From the NCBI RefSeq assembly GCF_003114815.1, contig NZ_BFAZ01000009.1, positions 1,710,663-1,774,662 on the forward strand: a stretch of DNA of 64,000 bases, given 5' to 3'. Of this stretch, positions 55,274 to 63,668 are shown piece after piece (position 1 is the first letter of the stretch; each line of letters opens with the position of its first letter). The notes under the pieces were generated by a model. That model worked only from the letters and a program-made list of their open reading frames with translations. It did no database searches and was not told where the DNA came from. A program made the position numbers and the translations under genes. The stretch is from Leptospira ellinghausenii. GTDB taxonomy: Bacteria; Spirochaetota; Leptospiria; Leptospirales; Leptospiraceae.

Positions 55274-56815
55274 ATGCTCACGTTTTTATCTATATCCTTT
55301 TTGGTTCTTTACGGTTTCGATATTTTAGTTCTGTTCTACTTTGGGTTACACACCTACCTCATGGTGTTTTTGTATAGCAGATACAAACAAAACTGCGCAG
55401 AGGATGAATCAAAAATCCTATCTTTAAAGGACAAAAACCTACCAACGGTTACGGTCCAACTTCCTATTTTTAATGAATTTTATGTGGTCGATCGTTTGAT
55501 TGAGTCCGCTTGCAATTTACAATACCCTGCAAAAAAACTCCAAATCCAAGTTTTAGATGATTCCACTGATGAAACCATTGAAAAGGTGGCAACTCTTGTT
55601 GCTCAGTACAAGAAAAAAGGAATTTGGATCGAACACGTTCATAGAACCAATCGTAAAGGCCACAAAGCTGGTGCATTGGATGAAGGAATGGCGAAGGCAA
55701 AAGGGGATTATATCGCAATCTTTGATGCTGATTTTACTCCAGATCCCGATTTTTTACTCCGTACGATGGGGTATTTTGATGATGAATCGATCGGAATGGT
55801 CCAAACACGTTGGGGCCATATCAACGAAACTTATAATATTTTAACCAAAGCCCAAAGTTTTGGAATCGATGGTCACTTTATGATTGAACAAGTGGCACGA
55901 AATGGTTCAAACCTTTGGATGAACTTTAATGGGACAGCTGGGATTTGGAGACGTTCTTGCATTGAAGATGCTGGTGGATGGGAACATGATACCCTCACAG
56001 AAGACTTTGACCTATCCTACCGAGCTGAACTCAAAGGTTGGAGATTCCGTTATATCAAAGATGTAGTTTGTAAGGCCGAAATCCCTGCAACGATGAATGC
56101 GTACAAGGCACAACAATTCCGTTGGTGCAAAGGGTCCATCCAAACAGCAGTCAAACTCATCCCTCGCATTTGGAAGTCCAAGGAATCTTGGAAAATCAAA
56201 GGTGAGGCGATCACCCACTTAATCAATTATTCAGTTCATCCACTGATGATCATCAACATCCTTCTCACAGCTCCTCTCCTTCTGATGGAATATTGGGCAG
56301 GATTTAAAATGGATGACCTCCCAATGGAAATTCTATTTGGATCGGCCGCGGTTCTTTCCGTTGGCTCCATGGGACCTGTTATTTTTTACGCGTATTCCCA
56401 AAGAGAAATTCACAAAAACTGGAAATCCAAATTGGTGTACCTTCCTATTCTTGTGATGATCGGAACTGGAATTGCTGTGATGAACACATATGCTTGGGTA
56501 GAAGCCGTTTTTGGTGTCCAATCGGGATTCAAACGCACTCCAAAACTCAGAATTGAAAAAGAAGGGGATAGTTTACAGGACAAAATCAAATATGTGGTTC
56601 CTGTGGATTACCGAGCTTTCCTCGAATTCTTTATGGGTGCTTATTGTGTATTTTGCATTTATTTATCCTTCATGGTCGGAAAACCATACATGATCGGTTT
56701 TATGGTTCTCTATTCTATCGGATTTTTCTATGTCTCCTATCTTTCTGTGGCAGAGTCGTTCTGGAAATTCAAACCAGCGACCAAAGCAGAAAAGGAACTT
56801 CGTGCCGTCGCTTAA
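55274..56815 (+). CDS. Family 2 glycosyltransferase (cellulose/mannan synthase-like)
   Basis: A 513-aa membrane processive glycosyltransferase. It has a span SFLVLYGFDILVLFYFGLHTYLM, then VTVQLPIFNEFYVVDRLIE and VLDDSTDETIEKV near 85 (nucleotide site). IAIFDADFTPDPDFL near 150 has the DxD, TAGIWRRSCIEDAGGWEHD and TLTEDFDLSYRAELKG follow near 220, and QQFRWCKGSIQ near 280 is the QxxRW acceptor motif. C-terminal spans follow. It resembles CslA/beta-mannan or ceramide-glucosyltransferase-like enzymes. ATG 55274 is preferred over the frame from 55142, which would overlap the opposite gene. Confidence 0.93.
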   Translation: MLTFLSISFLVLYGFDILVLFYFGLHTYLMVFLYSRYKQNCAEDESKILSLKDKNLPTVTVQLPIFNEFYVVDRLIESACNLQYPAKKLQIQVLDDSTDETIEKVATLVAQYKKKGIWIEHVHRTNRKGHKAGALDEGMAKAKGDYIAIFDADFTPDPDFLLRTMGYFDDESIGMVQTRWGHINETYNILTKAQSFGIDGHFMIEQVARNGSNLWMNFNGTAGIWRRSCIEDAGGWEHDTLTEDFDLSYRAELKGWRFRYIKDVVCKAEIPATMNAYKAQQFRWCKGSIQTAVKLIPRIWKSKESWKIKGEAITHLINYSVHPLMIINILLTAPLLLMEYWAGFKMDDLPMEILFGSAAVLSVGSMGPVIFYAYSQREIHKNWKSKLVYLPILVMIGTGIAVMNTYAWVEAVFGVQSGFKRTPKLRIEKEGDSLQDKIKYVVPVDYRAFLEFFMGAYCVFCIYLSFMVGKPYMIGFMVLYSIGFFYVSYLSVAESFWKFKPATKAEKELRAVA

Positions 56816-56893
56816 GGAAGAGCGATGGTACTTACTTGACGAAACCTTTCCTTCCAAAAAGCTGTAAATTCAACCTAGGTCCAGGGGTCATCC

Positions 56894-57172
56894 ATGAGTG
56901 AAAAAGTCTACTGCGCGAACTGTTTGCATTGTGTTGTGGTTCGCCAATACGAATCGGAGCAAGATAAATACATTCTTCGCGTAAAATGTAACAAGAAGAA
57001 ATGGTCAAAACGTTCCGGTGAAGAAAAACTTTATAAATACTTTACCGTCGCTCGTCGTATGCAAACAAATTGTGAATACTACGAAGAAATGGGAGAAATT
57101 TTACCTTACATCAAAAATTTGAAAAAAGAGCTCCCAATCAAAGACGAAATCTACATGGTGAAAGCCGTCTAA
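56894..57172 (+). CDS. Cysteine-rich small protein, 92 aa
   Basis: MSEKVYCANCLHCVVVRQYE has a CxxCxxC cluster, and later cysteines (VKCNKKKW, TNCEYYEEM) complete a likely zinc- or iron-binding site. The rest is charged (KRSGEEKLYKYFTVARRMQ). I do not recognise it. It lies 12 bases before the RnfC-like gene in the same run, so it may serve the redox complex that follows. Confidence 0.75.
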   Translation: MSEKVYCANCLHCVVVRQYESEQDKYILRVKCNKKKWSKRSGEEKLYKYFTVARRMQTNCEYYEEMGEILPYIKNLKKELPIKDEIYMVKAV

Positions 57173-57184
57173 ATCATTACTGGC

Positions 57185-58339
57185 GTGTTGTTTCCCAGGT
57201 TACCTCGCGCCTTCGCTCGTAAATTTCATAAAACTGAAAATAAAAGAGAACGGACGATTCAGGGTCAATTCCTGATCCCCGTTCCTACGGGCAGCGAAAT
57301 TACTGATTCCTATCCTACTCGAGTGACTCACGGGCAAGTTATGCTTTCGCATAACGGTACAAAGGTTCTCGCACCTGTAAATGGAGTCGCAACATTAACT
57401 GCTGATCAAAAATTTTTTCAAATCAAACAAGATGGTTCTTGGTCAACCAGTTCAATTTATCAATTTAAGAGTTATGATTTTTCATCACTTATAAATGCAT
57501 TTGATGAAGGTGCTTTGGCATCTCTTGATATCGTTGAAATGCCACTTAAGGATTATTTCTTAAAATTTAAATCCAATCCTTCAATTCAAATTGTATTATC
57601 TCCCTTTTCACGTTACCAACATTTAGATTTTGAAGAAATGATTTTAACTTCAATGAAAGAAGCTTATTCCAGTTTCATTGAATTACTAAAAACTACATTT
57701 CCCAAAGTAGAAGTTAAAAACTTTTTTGAGATCCCAACATTAAAGTTTGAACACCCTAATGGTATCCCTGAATATTTTTTACATAAACAATTCCAATGGG
57801 ATGTCAAAAAGGCAAAAAAATCTCTTCAATCAAATGAGATTTTATACTTGGGTGCAGAGACAATTTATCATATATTACGTAAATTGTATTTCGGTGAACC
57901 ATTCACCAAACGACACTTAGCTGTCTTTTTGGTGGACCGTAAAGGTCGAATGGATTTAGAACCTAGACAGTTTTTTTTGACAAATGGTCAATCCTTGGCT
58001 TTTATTCCTGCAAATTTAGACAAACGTTATAAGATTGCTTCCTTTGATACGGTTTTCGAAGCAATTCAGCCAATGGATGTAAATTCCTTAGGTTATTTTA
58101 ATATCTATGAACATTATGCAATTACATTGTACGAAAAACTCCCAGCAGTTAGGAAAGAGTTCAGTTGTATCGATTGTTTGGAATGTAACCAATATTGCCC
58201 AACTCAAGCAAATCCATTCCAATTGATTAAAGGAAAAATCGAAGAATTCGATAAAGAAAAGTGTGTTAGTTGTGGAATTTGTACAGTATACTGCCCGGCA
58301 GGGATTGATATTCGAAAACGAATCGAAGAGGTTGTTTAA
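57185..58339 (+). CDS. RnfC-like protein with two [4Fe-4S] sites
   Basis: A 384-aa protein. The N-terminal part TIQGQFLIPVPTGSEITDSY and THGQVMLSHNGTKVLAPVNG resembles the RnfC barrel-sandwich domain. The C-terminus has two ferredoxin motifs, CIDCLECNQYCP (near 328) and CVSCGICTVYCP (near 360). Rnf complexes couple ferredoxin and NADH to ion transport. The GTG start at 57185 lacks a good ribosome-binding site. RnfA, B, E and G are not adjacent. The next gene is RnfD-like. Confidence 0.8.
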   Translation: MLFPRLPRAFARKFHKTENKRERTIQGQFLIPVPTGSEITDSYPTRVTHGQVMLSHNGTKVLAPVNGVATLTADQKFFQIKQDGSWSTSSIYQFKSYDFSSLINAFDEGALASLDIVEMPLKDYFLKFKSNPSIQIVLSPFSRYQHLDFEEMILTSMKEAYSSFIELLKTTFPKVEVKNFFEIPTLKFEHPNGIPEYFLHKQFQWDVKKAKKSLQSNEILYLGAETIYHILRKLYFGEPFTKRHLAVFLVDRKGRMDLEPRQFFLTNGQSLAFIPANLDKRYKIASFDTVFEAIQPMDVNSLGYFNIYEHYAITLYEKLPAVRKEFSCIDCLECNQYCPTQANPFQLIKGKIEEFDKEKCVSCGICTVYCPAGIDIRKRIEEVV

Positions 58340-58348
58340 ACAAAATTT

Positions 58349-59242
58349 ATGATGTTAAAAAACCTTTATATACTTTCTGAAAATAGCTGGGGGATTAAAT
58401 CATCAGAAATTTTTGCTGATCTATTTTATTTTTTAACACTCATATTTTTTTTAGGGTACTCTTTGGCTTTTGTAATGCCGTTACCAATCCTACCAATTGT
58501 TTTGGCTTCGATTCTCACTTTTCTTTATTTGGGTGTTTGCATAAGGAATAAACAAACTCCATATTGGATCGGTCTGATTTCGCAATTGCTGATCATCTTA
58601 CTGATTATCCCTACTGCATGGCTGAACCCAATTTTATTATCAGTATCTATGGTATTTGCTTTTGTGGCTCACTTTTTTTTAATACAATATTATTCCTTAC
58701 GGTTGCCAATTTCCATTTTTGTCATATTGTTTTTGTATATATTTGATTCCTCATTTTCTCTCATGGGGTATCAACTTAGATCAGAATATAGTCTTGCATC
58801 TAGTGTTGGTATACCTATTGAAACTAGTTTGCTTCCCATGTCTTTACCTTGGATTTCTGATAGTTCTTCAAATTCAAAATTCTTCCTATCAATCGCAGAA
58901 AGTTTAGGTATATTTTTATTAGTAAGTGTTGCATGGGTTTCTTTTCGCCGCACAATACTTCTTAGTTTCTTTCTTGCTTGGTTCCTTTTATTTTTTGTTT
59001 GGGGAATTGGTGTTGGGTTAACTGGTTATTCTTGGAACTTGTCCTATGCTTCTTTGGCCTTTTTTATTCAATTAGCACCTGGAAGGAATTTTTACGGTTC
59101 TTTTTATGTGACAATTGTCAGTTTCCTTATTTTACTCCCGATTGCTTTTTTTGTAGGAAAATTGGGTATAAGTGGTATATGGGTAGTGGTCGTTTTTTTT
59201 CTGATAGAGTCTCTATTTGTAAGGGTTTTTCTTGGAAAATAA
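58349..59242 (+). CDS. Membrane protein, possibly RnfD/NqrB-like
   Basis: A 297-aa protein with eight to ten spans (LPILPIVLASILTFLYLGVC, LPISIFVILFLYIF, TILLSFFLAWFLLFFVWGIG). The last 65 residues, QLAPGRNFYGSFYVTIVSFL then ISGIWVVVVFFLIESLF, are reminiscent of the GRxxYG...PEGVxFAxLLMN end of NqrB/RnfD proteins. The covalent-FMN threonine motif is not visible. Position next to the RnfC-like gene (nine-base gap) supports the guess. Confidence 0.65.
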   Translation: MMLKNLYILSENSWGIKSSEIFADLFYFLTLIFFLGYSLAFVMPLPILPIVLASILTFLYLGVCIRNKQTPYWIGLISQLLIILLIIPTAWLNPILLSVSMVFAFVAHFFLIQYYSLRLPISIFVILFLYIFDSSFSLMGYQLRSEYSLASSVGIPIETSLLPMSLPWISDSSSNSKFFLSIAESLGIFLLVSVAWVSFRRTILLSFFLAWFLLFFVWGIGVGLTGYSWNLSYASLAFFIQLAPGRNFYGSFYVTIVSFLILLPIAFFVGKLGISGIWVVVVFFLIESLFVRVFLGK

Positions 59243-59277
59243 GTCGAGTTTGGAAATGTGGGAGTAAGTAATACCAA

Positions 59278-59739
59278 ATGAATCAACTTCTGGAGATTCT
59301 GGATCCTAAAAATATCATTTTCGACTTTAAAGCATCAACGAAAGAAGATGCAATTCGGAAAATGATTTCGCATATGGTCGCCACACAAACGTTAGACGCA
59401 ATTCATGAAGACGAAACAGTTGCTTCGTTGATGAATCGAGAAAAATCAATGTCAACTGGTATCGGAAGTGGTGTAGCGATTCCTCATTGTTCCGTTCATT
59501 ACGTAAATGAATTAAAATGTGCAATGGCAATTGCACCCAGCGGAATCGATTTTGATGCTTTGGACCATGGCCTTGTCCAAATTTTTATCATGTTAATTGT
59601 TCCTAAAAACAAATTTCAGGATCACATTAAGACATTAGCTTTAATTGCAAAAACTCTAAACATCCCTGAGGAAAGGGAGAAACTGATTAAAGCCAAAAAC
59701 TTCGAAGAAATCCAAAAGGCATTCCTTTCCAAAAGTTAA
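59278..59739 (+). CDS. PTS EIIA-Ntr-like (PtsN) protein
   Basis: A 153-aa cytoplasmic phosphocarrier: LLEILDPKNIIFDFKASTKE, MSTGIGSGVAIPHCSVHYV with the phosphorylatable His70, and GIDFDALDHGLVQIFIMLIVPKNK. This is the EIIA-mannitol/Ntr fold. In other bacteria PtsN regulates potassium and nitrogen responses rather than sugar uptake, and no sugar permease is next to it. It lies between the RnfD-like and OppB-like genes. Confidence 0.88.
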   Translation: MNQLLEILDPKNIIFDFKASTKEDAIRKMISHMVATQTLDAIHEDETVASLMNREKSMSTGIGSGVAIPHCSVHYVNELKCAMAIAPSGIDFDALDHGLVQIFIMLIVPKNKFQDHIKTLALIAKTLNIPEEREKLIKAKNFEEIQKAFLSKS

Positions 59740-59743
59740 CACT

Positions 59744-60634
59744 GTGAAGTCGGAAGTTTTCCGTTTTCTTTATTTCCTGCTACTTTTGTCAATGATTAGT
59801 AGTTTTGTATCAGAATTTCATACAAAAGATAAATCCTATTTGTATGCAGATTCTGCAATTTCCAGTTTAGAAACTGCAAATAAAAATATTCTAACTTCGT
59901 ATCTTGAATTTTGGGAACGTTTAGTATGGGAAGCTGGTGGCAAAACGCAAAATGGTGAATCTGTTTATGGACATATCACAAATCGTTTTTTTGCTACTAC
60001 ACATTTAGCACTTTTTAGTATTTTATTTGGCGCTACTTTTGCGTTTGGATTGGCTTTACTAACAATTTATTTTCGTTCCAATCGATTGTACATAATTGTT
60101 GAAACAATCTCTAATTTTATATTGTCAACTCCAGTTTTTATAGTCGCCATACTTTTGTTAATCGTATTTTTCTATAAACTTGAGTGGTTTCCTCCCGGTG
60201 GATATGAGACAGGGAACACATACTTCATTGTCTTACCAGGCATTACATTGGGTTCTAGAATTTTTGCTAGATTGTCATTGTACCTTTTGCCAGAAGTCAT
60301 AAAAGAATCTAAATCTAAATACGTTCAATTACTTTTGACTCGATATTATCCTTGGAGTTACATTGTAAGGGTAGAAATATTTTTAAAAGTATTACCTGTT
60401 TCATTTATACTTTTGGTATTAGATTTTGGTTCATTGTTATCTGGCGCCATGGTGGTTGAAGAAATTTTCTTTTTTCCGGGAATTGGAAAATCGTTATATT
60501 ACTCGATAAAATCCATGGATACTTATTTGTTATCAACTTTACTTATGTATTCAGGGATTTTATTTTATAGTTTAAATCGACTTGGATACCATTTGCAAAA
60601 TTATTTCTCTGGGGAGTATCGAAATGCTCCTTAA
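59744..60634 (+). CDS. Peptide/nickel-type ABC permease (DppB/OppB-like)
   Basis: A 296-aa inner-membrane permease with six spans. It starts at GTG 59744, four bases after the EIIA stop. SILFGATFAFGLALLTIYF, NFILSTPVFIVAILLLIVFF, LPGITLGSRIFARLSLYLLPEVIKE and the EAA-like loop region ILLVLDFGSLLSGAMVVEEIFFFPGIGKSLY near 230 are typical. It pairs with the next OppC-like gene, overlapped by 11 bases. No binding protein or ATPase of this system is adjacent. Confidence 0.88.
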   Translation: MKSEVFRFLYFLLLLSMISSFVSEFHTKDKSYLYADSAISSLETANKNILTSYLEFWERLVWEAGGKTQNGESVYGHITNRFFATTHLALFSILFGATFAFGLALLTIYFRSNRLYIIVETISNFILSTPVFIVAILLLIVFFYKLEWFPPGGYETGNTYFIVLPGITLGSRIFARLSLYLLPEVIKESKSKYVQLLLTRYYPWSYIVRVEIFLKVLPVSFILLVLDFGSLLSGAMVVEEIFFFPGIGKSLYYSIKSMDTYLLSTLLMYSGILFYSLNRLGYHLQNYFSGEYRNAP

Positions 60635-61394
60635 TTCGATTCGTATTTTGTTTTTTGGAACTATTGTTTGGGGGATTTTATTTTTACCAGTTCCTTCTTA
60701 TGTTGATCTAACCAATAATAATTTACCAATCTTTTCAGATGGATTTATGTTGGGAACCGATCGATTGGGGAGAAATAATTTAGCTTTGTTTTGTTATGGA
60801 TCCATGTCGACAATACTCATCGTAGTTCCAGCAAGGTTACTTACGATTTTGTTTTCTTTTTTAGTCTCAACATTAACTTTGGTTTTTCCAAAACGATCTG
60901 ATTTTTTTCTATCGGGTTTTGTTTCTGTTTCACTTGCCATTCCTTCCTTATTGTCTGCATTAATTGTGATCAGTATACTTCCAAATAATCCAATTTCGAT
61001 TATGATCGCAATTTTAGTATCTGATTGGGCAGTGGTTTACGAATCATTAACTGCTAAAATCAGAGAGATTCGAATAAGTCCATACATAGCGGCTTCGCTT
61101 TGTTTTGGTGCAAAACCTTATCATCTGATTGTTCTACATTATCTGCCTGCACTTAGGAGTATGTTTCGGTTTTTATTTTTTTCTGGATTACCGACTGTTG
61201 TAATGACTACGGCATTATTTTCTTATTTGGGTATCCAAACTTCGGTGGGGGACACTGGGCCAGGATTAGGGGAACAAATCTCATTTTCAAAAGATTATTT
61301 CGATAAGTCTCCATTTTCCGTTTTGCTTCCCATCATCGCTATTTTAACTTTGGTTTATTCATTGGGGTCCCGCAATCAAAAACATGAAACATAA
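60624..61394 (+). CDS. Peptide/nickel-type ABC permease (DppC/OppC-like)
   Basis: A 256-aa permease starting at ATG 60624 within the end of the OppB-like gene. It has LGTDRLGRNNLALFCYGS (OppC-type N-terminal motif near 45), TLVFPKRSDFFLSGFVSVSLAIPSLLSALIVISILPNN, the EAA-loop region AASLCFGAKPYHLIVLHYLPALR near 165 and a final span region. Together with OppB it would form the channel of a peptide or similar solute importer. It overlaps the PEGA gene by 11 bases. Confidence 0.88.
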   Translation: MLLNSIRILFFGTIVWGILFLPVPSYVDLTNNNLPIFSDGFMLGTDRLGRNNLALFCYGSMSTILIVVPARLLTILFSFLVSTLTLVFPKRSDFFLSGFVSVSLAIPSLLSALIVISILPNNPISIMIAILVSDWAVVYESLTAKIREIRISPYIAASLCFGAKPYHLIVLHYLPALRSMFRFLFFSGLPTVVMTTALFSYLGIQTSVGDTGPGLGEQISFSKDYFDKSPFSVLLPIIAILTLVYSLGSRNQKHET

Positions 61395-63027
61395 AATTTC
61401 TGCTGCATTGCTCATTTTGGGACTACTAGGAAATACTCTTCCATTATTTTCCATTGATGACTATTATAATTTCCCCAGTCAATCATACAAAGGTGGAGTT
61501 ACTTTTGAATCAAGCAGAAATCTTTGTATTTTCCCATTTGTTGCAATTAAGGAAGATGTTACAAAAGAATATCTAATGAAAGGAATTCCTTCTGTGTTGC
61601 TTTCCGATCTTAGAAATTTAGAATATACTTATGTAGAATATCCTAGAAAGAATATAATTTATCATTCTTTTGGTGAAAATCCTGTTTCAACCTTACAGGA
61701 AAAAATTGATGCAGAATCTCCGAATGTAAAAAGAAAAAAGAAAGAGATATCCGACGAAAAAGATTTAGAAGATCTAAGAATCGGAAAAAAACAAGTTTCT
61801 CCAGAAAAAGATCCCCGTTACATAAAGATTTCGATCAAACAGATGTGGGATAAAAAGCCATTACGAGTTGACGAGGCATTTGGAACTGCTTCCAAATATG
61901 GCTGTGACTATCTTCTGTTTGGCTCTTACGAAGTGGTTGAGAATTCTTTGCGTACGAAGGTTTATTTGTTCGATGATTATGAAGGAAAAACAATCCCCTT
62001 TGAACACCAAACATCCGTAATTCGAGCCTACCAAGAAATGGGTCCACTTGGTGAATCCATAAAAGAGAAATTGCAAGGAAAAGAGACAACTACGTTCAGT
62101 TTGACTGCAAATGGAGAAGAGGGTGCACTTGTTTATTTGGATGGAATTTATTTAGGTAAAACTCCACTTGCGGAGAAAAAGTTTCCTATCGGAAGGCGAT
62201 CGTTATTTATTTTTAAAGAAGGTTTTCATCCTTATAAGTCTGAAGTCATTCTTGAGAAAGGGAAAAAATTCGAAGTCGATGTTAAACTTTCAATTAAGTT
62301 GAGTAGTTCTTATATTTCTGTCACTTCAAATGTAGAATCAGATGTTTACTTAGGGATTCAATACTTGGGAAAAACACCGATTCAACATTTGTCCATCCCA
62401 ACAGGCATGAATCGACTCCGAGTATCAAAAGAAGGATATATCGATGTTTTTCGGTCTATAGATGCAATAGAAAATGAGGAAACTTCTTTAGATGTGCAGT
62501 TGCGAGAAGGTCAGTCTGAAGTTTATTATAAAAATAAACAAAATGTATTTCTGGATCATACCTATAAAGATTTTACGACATACTCTCTATATGGTGCGTT
62601 ATTATTTTACGCAAGTTATGCATATTTGAACTATGCATCTAGGCAAGCATATTCGGGAGCTCGATCTCAGGTTACTTTCACAAATGCGATTGCAATCAGA
62701 TCCTTCTACGAAAATAATCCAAATGAATTCTTTTTTTGGTATTACACGCAAAATCAAGTGATCGAAAATGCAGAATCAAAAGGTAGAAATTTAAAACTGA
62801 TTGCTGGTACGTTACCGATTGAAAATCGTAGGAAACGCCAACTTGTGGCTGGACCAATGGTGATTTTGATGGGACTTATGCTTGTCTCTGCAGCTACCTT
62901 TTATTATTTAGGATTAGATAAGGAAACAATCGAAATTGGTTATTTGCCAATCAATCCGGAATTTGCTAACTACGGTCAGTCGGCAATTGAAGGGTATAGT
63001 TATATGCAATTCCATCTTCGCTATTAA
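61384..63027 (+). CDS. PEGA-domain surface or envelope protein
   Basis: A 547-aa exported protein with leader MKHKISAALLILGLLGNTLPLFS. Residues about 25-225 hold a globular region, KYGCDYLLFGSYEV and GPLGESIKEKLQG near the end. Two PEGA modules follow near 235-375, YLDGIYLGKTPLAEKKFPIGRR and YLGIQYLGKTPIQHLSIPTGMN, each with the PEGA-like LGKTP turn. A hydrophobic helix near 500 (PMVILMGLMLVSAATFYYLG) may be an anchor. PEGA proteins often bind surfaces or assist envelope assembly. It follows the OppC gene by overlap. Confidence 0.85.
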   Translation: MKHKISAALLILGLLGNTLPLFSIDDYYNFPSQSYKGGVTFESSRNLCIFPFVAIKEDVTKEYLMKGIPSVLLSDLRNLEYTYVEYPRKNIIYHSFGENPVSTLQEKIDAESPNVKRKKKEISDEKDLEDLRIGKKQVSPEKDPRYIKISIKQMWDKKPLRVDEAFGTASKYGCDYLLFGSYEVVENSLRTKVYLFDDYEGKTIPFEHQTSVIRAYQEMGPLGESIKEKLQGKETTTFSLTANGEEGALVYLDGIYLGKTPLAEKKFPIGRRSLFIFKEGFHPYKSEVILEKGKKFEVDVKLSIKLSSSYISVTSNVESDVYLGIQYLGKTPIQHLSIPTGMNRLRVSKEGYIDVFRSIDAIENEETSLDVQLREGQSEVYYKNKQNVFLDHTYKDFTTYSLYGALLFYASYAYLNYASRQAYSGARSQVTFTNAIAIRSFYENNPNEFFFWYYTQNQVIENAESKGRNLKLIAGTLPIENRRKRQLVAGPMVILMGLMLVSAATFYYLGLDKETIEIGYLPINPEFANYGQSAIEGYSYMQFHLRY

Positions 63028-63061
63028 AAGTAAATCTAGGTGAATTCTGTATCTTCTGGAG

Positions 63062-63598
63062 TTGATTGATTCATCCGATGGATTAGATTCTGATGCTTTA
63101 TTAGGAGTTAAATCAAAAATTGTGAATCAAGCTGAGTTCCGCATCCTGTCACCTCATGATACTGAATTAATTTCACTTATAACAAATTGGTATCATGAAG
63201 AGTGGAAAATTCCTTTAGATAAATCTTTGGCTAAAATAAAATCCGTGTTGATTGATGAAACACAGTTACAAGTTGTTATGACAATCGATTCCGTTCCGAT
63301 CGCAACGGGAGGAATTTATAATCACGTAGGTCTTTTGGACCTTCAGCCAAAGTTCAAAATCCATAAACACTGGTTAGGTTTGGTGTATACAATTCCTGAG
63401 ATGCGCCAAAAAGGGTATGGGGCATTGCTTTGTAAGCAGTTAGAATTTTTGGCAAAGCAAAGAGGATTTTCTGAACTATATTTGTTTTCTGATACTGCTG
63501 TTAATCTGTATGTTCGACTTGGCTGGGAAGAGGTGGAAATAGTTCCGTTTGGTAGTCGTTTGGTGACTGTTATGAGAAAATACTGTATGGGAGAGTAG
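63062..63598 (+). CDS. GNAT-family N-acetyltransferase
   Basis: A 178-aa acetyltransferase: FRILSPHDTELISLITNWYHEEW, GLVYTIPEMRQKGYGALLCKQLEFLAKQRG (the acetyl-CoA loop MRQKGYGA near 120), and ELYLFSDTAVNLYVRLGWEEVE. The start is uncertain: TTG 63062 is the first in-frame codon but GGAG directly touches it; GTG 63122 is another option. It is followed immediately by copy C of the GC-rich element. Confidence 0.8.
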   Translation: MIDSSDGLDSDALLGVKSKIVNQAEFRILSPHDTELISLITNWYHEEWKIPLDKSLAKIKSVLIDETQLQVVMTIDSVPIATGGIYNHVGLLDLQPKFKIHKHWLGLVYTIPEMRQKGYGALLCKQLEFLAKQRGFSELYLFSDTAVNLYVRLGWEEVEIVPFGSRLVTVMRKYCMGE

Positions 63599-63600
63599 GA

Positions 63601-63668
63601 AGGTATAGATCCCCGCCCGTATCGAACTGGGTGGGGTAATCCACCCGCCACCCAATACGCTCCATCTA
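63601..63668 (+). repeat. GC-rich dispersed hairpin element, copy C
   Basis: It reads GGTATAGATCCCCGCCC, then CTGGGTGGGGTAATCCACCC and GCCACCCAATACGCTCC. It starts three bases after the GNAT stop codon. It shares 36 of 37 bases of its 3' module with copy B and a shorter part with copy A. Confidence 0.82.
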
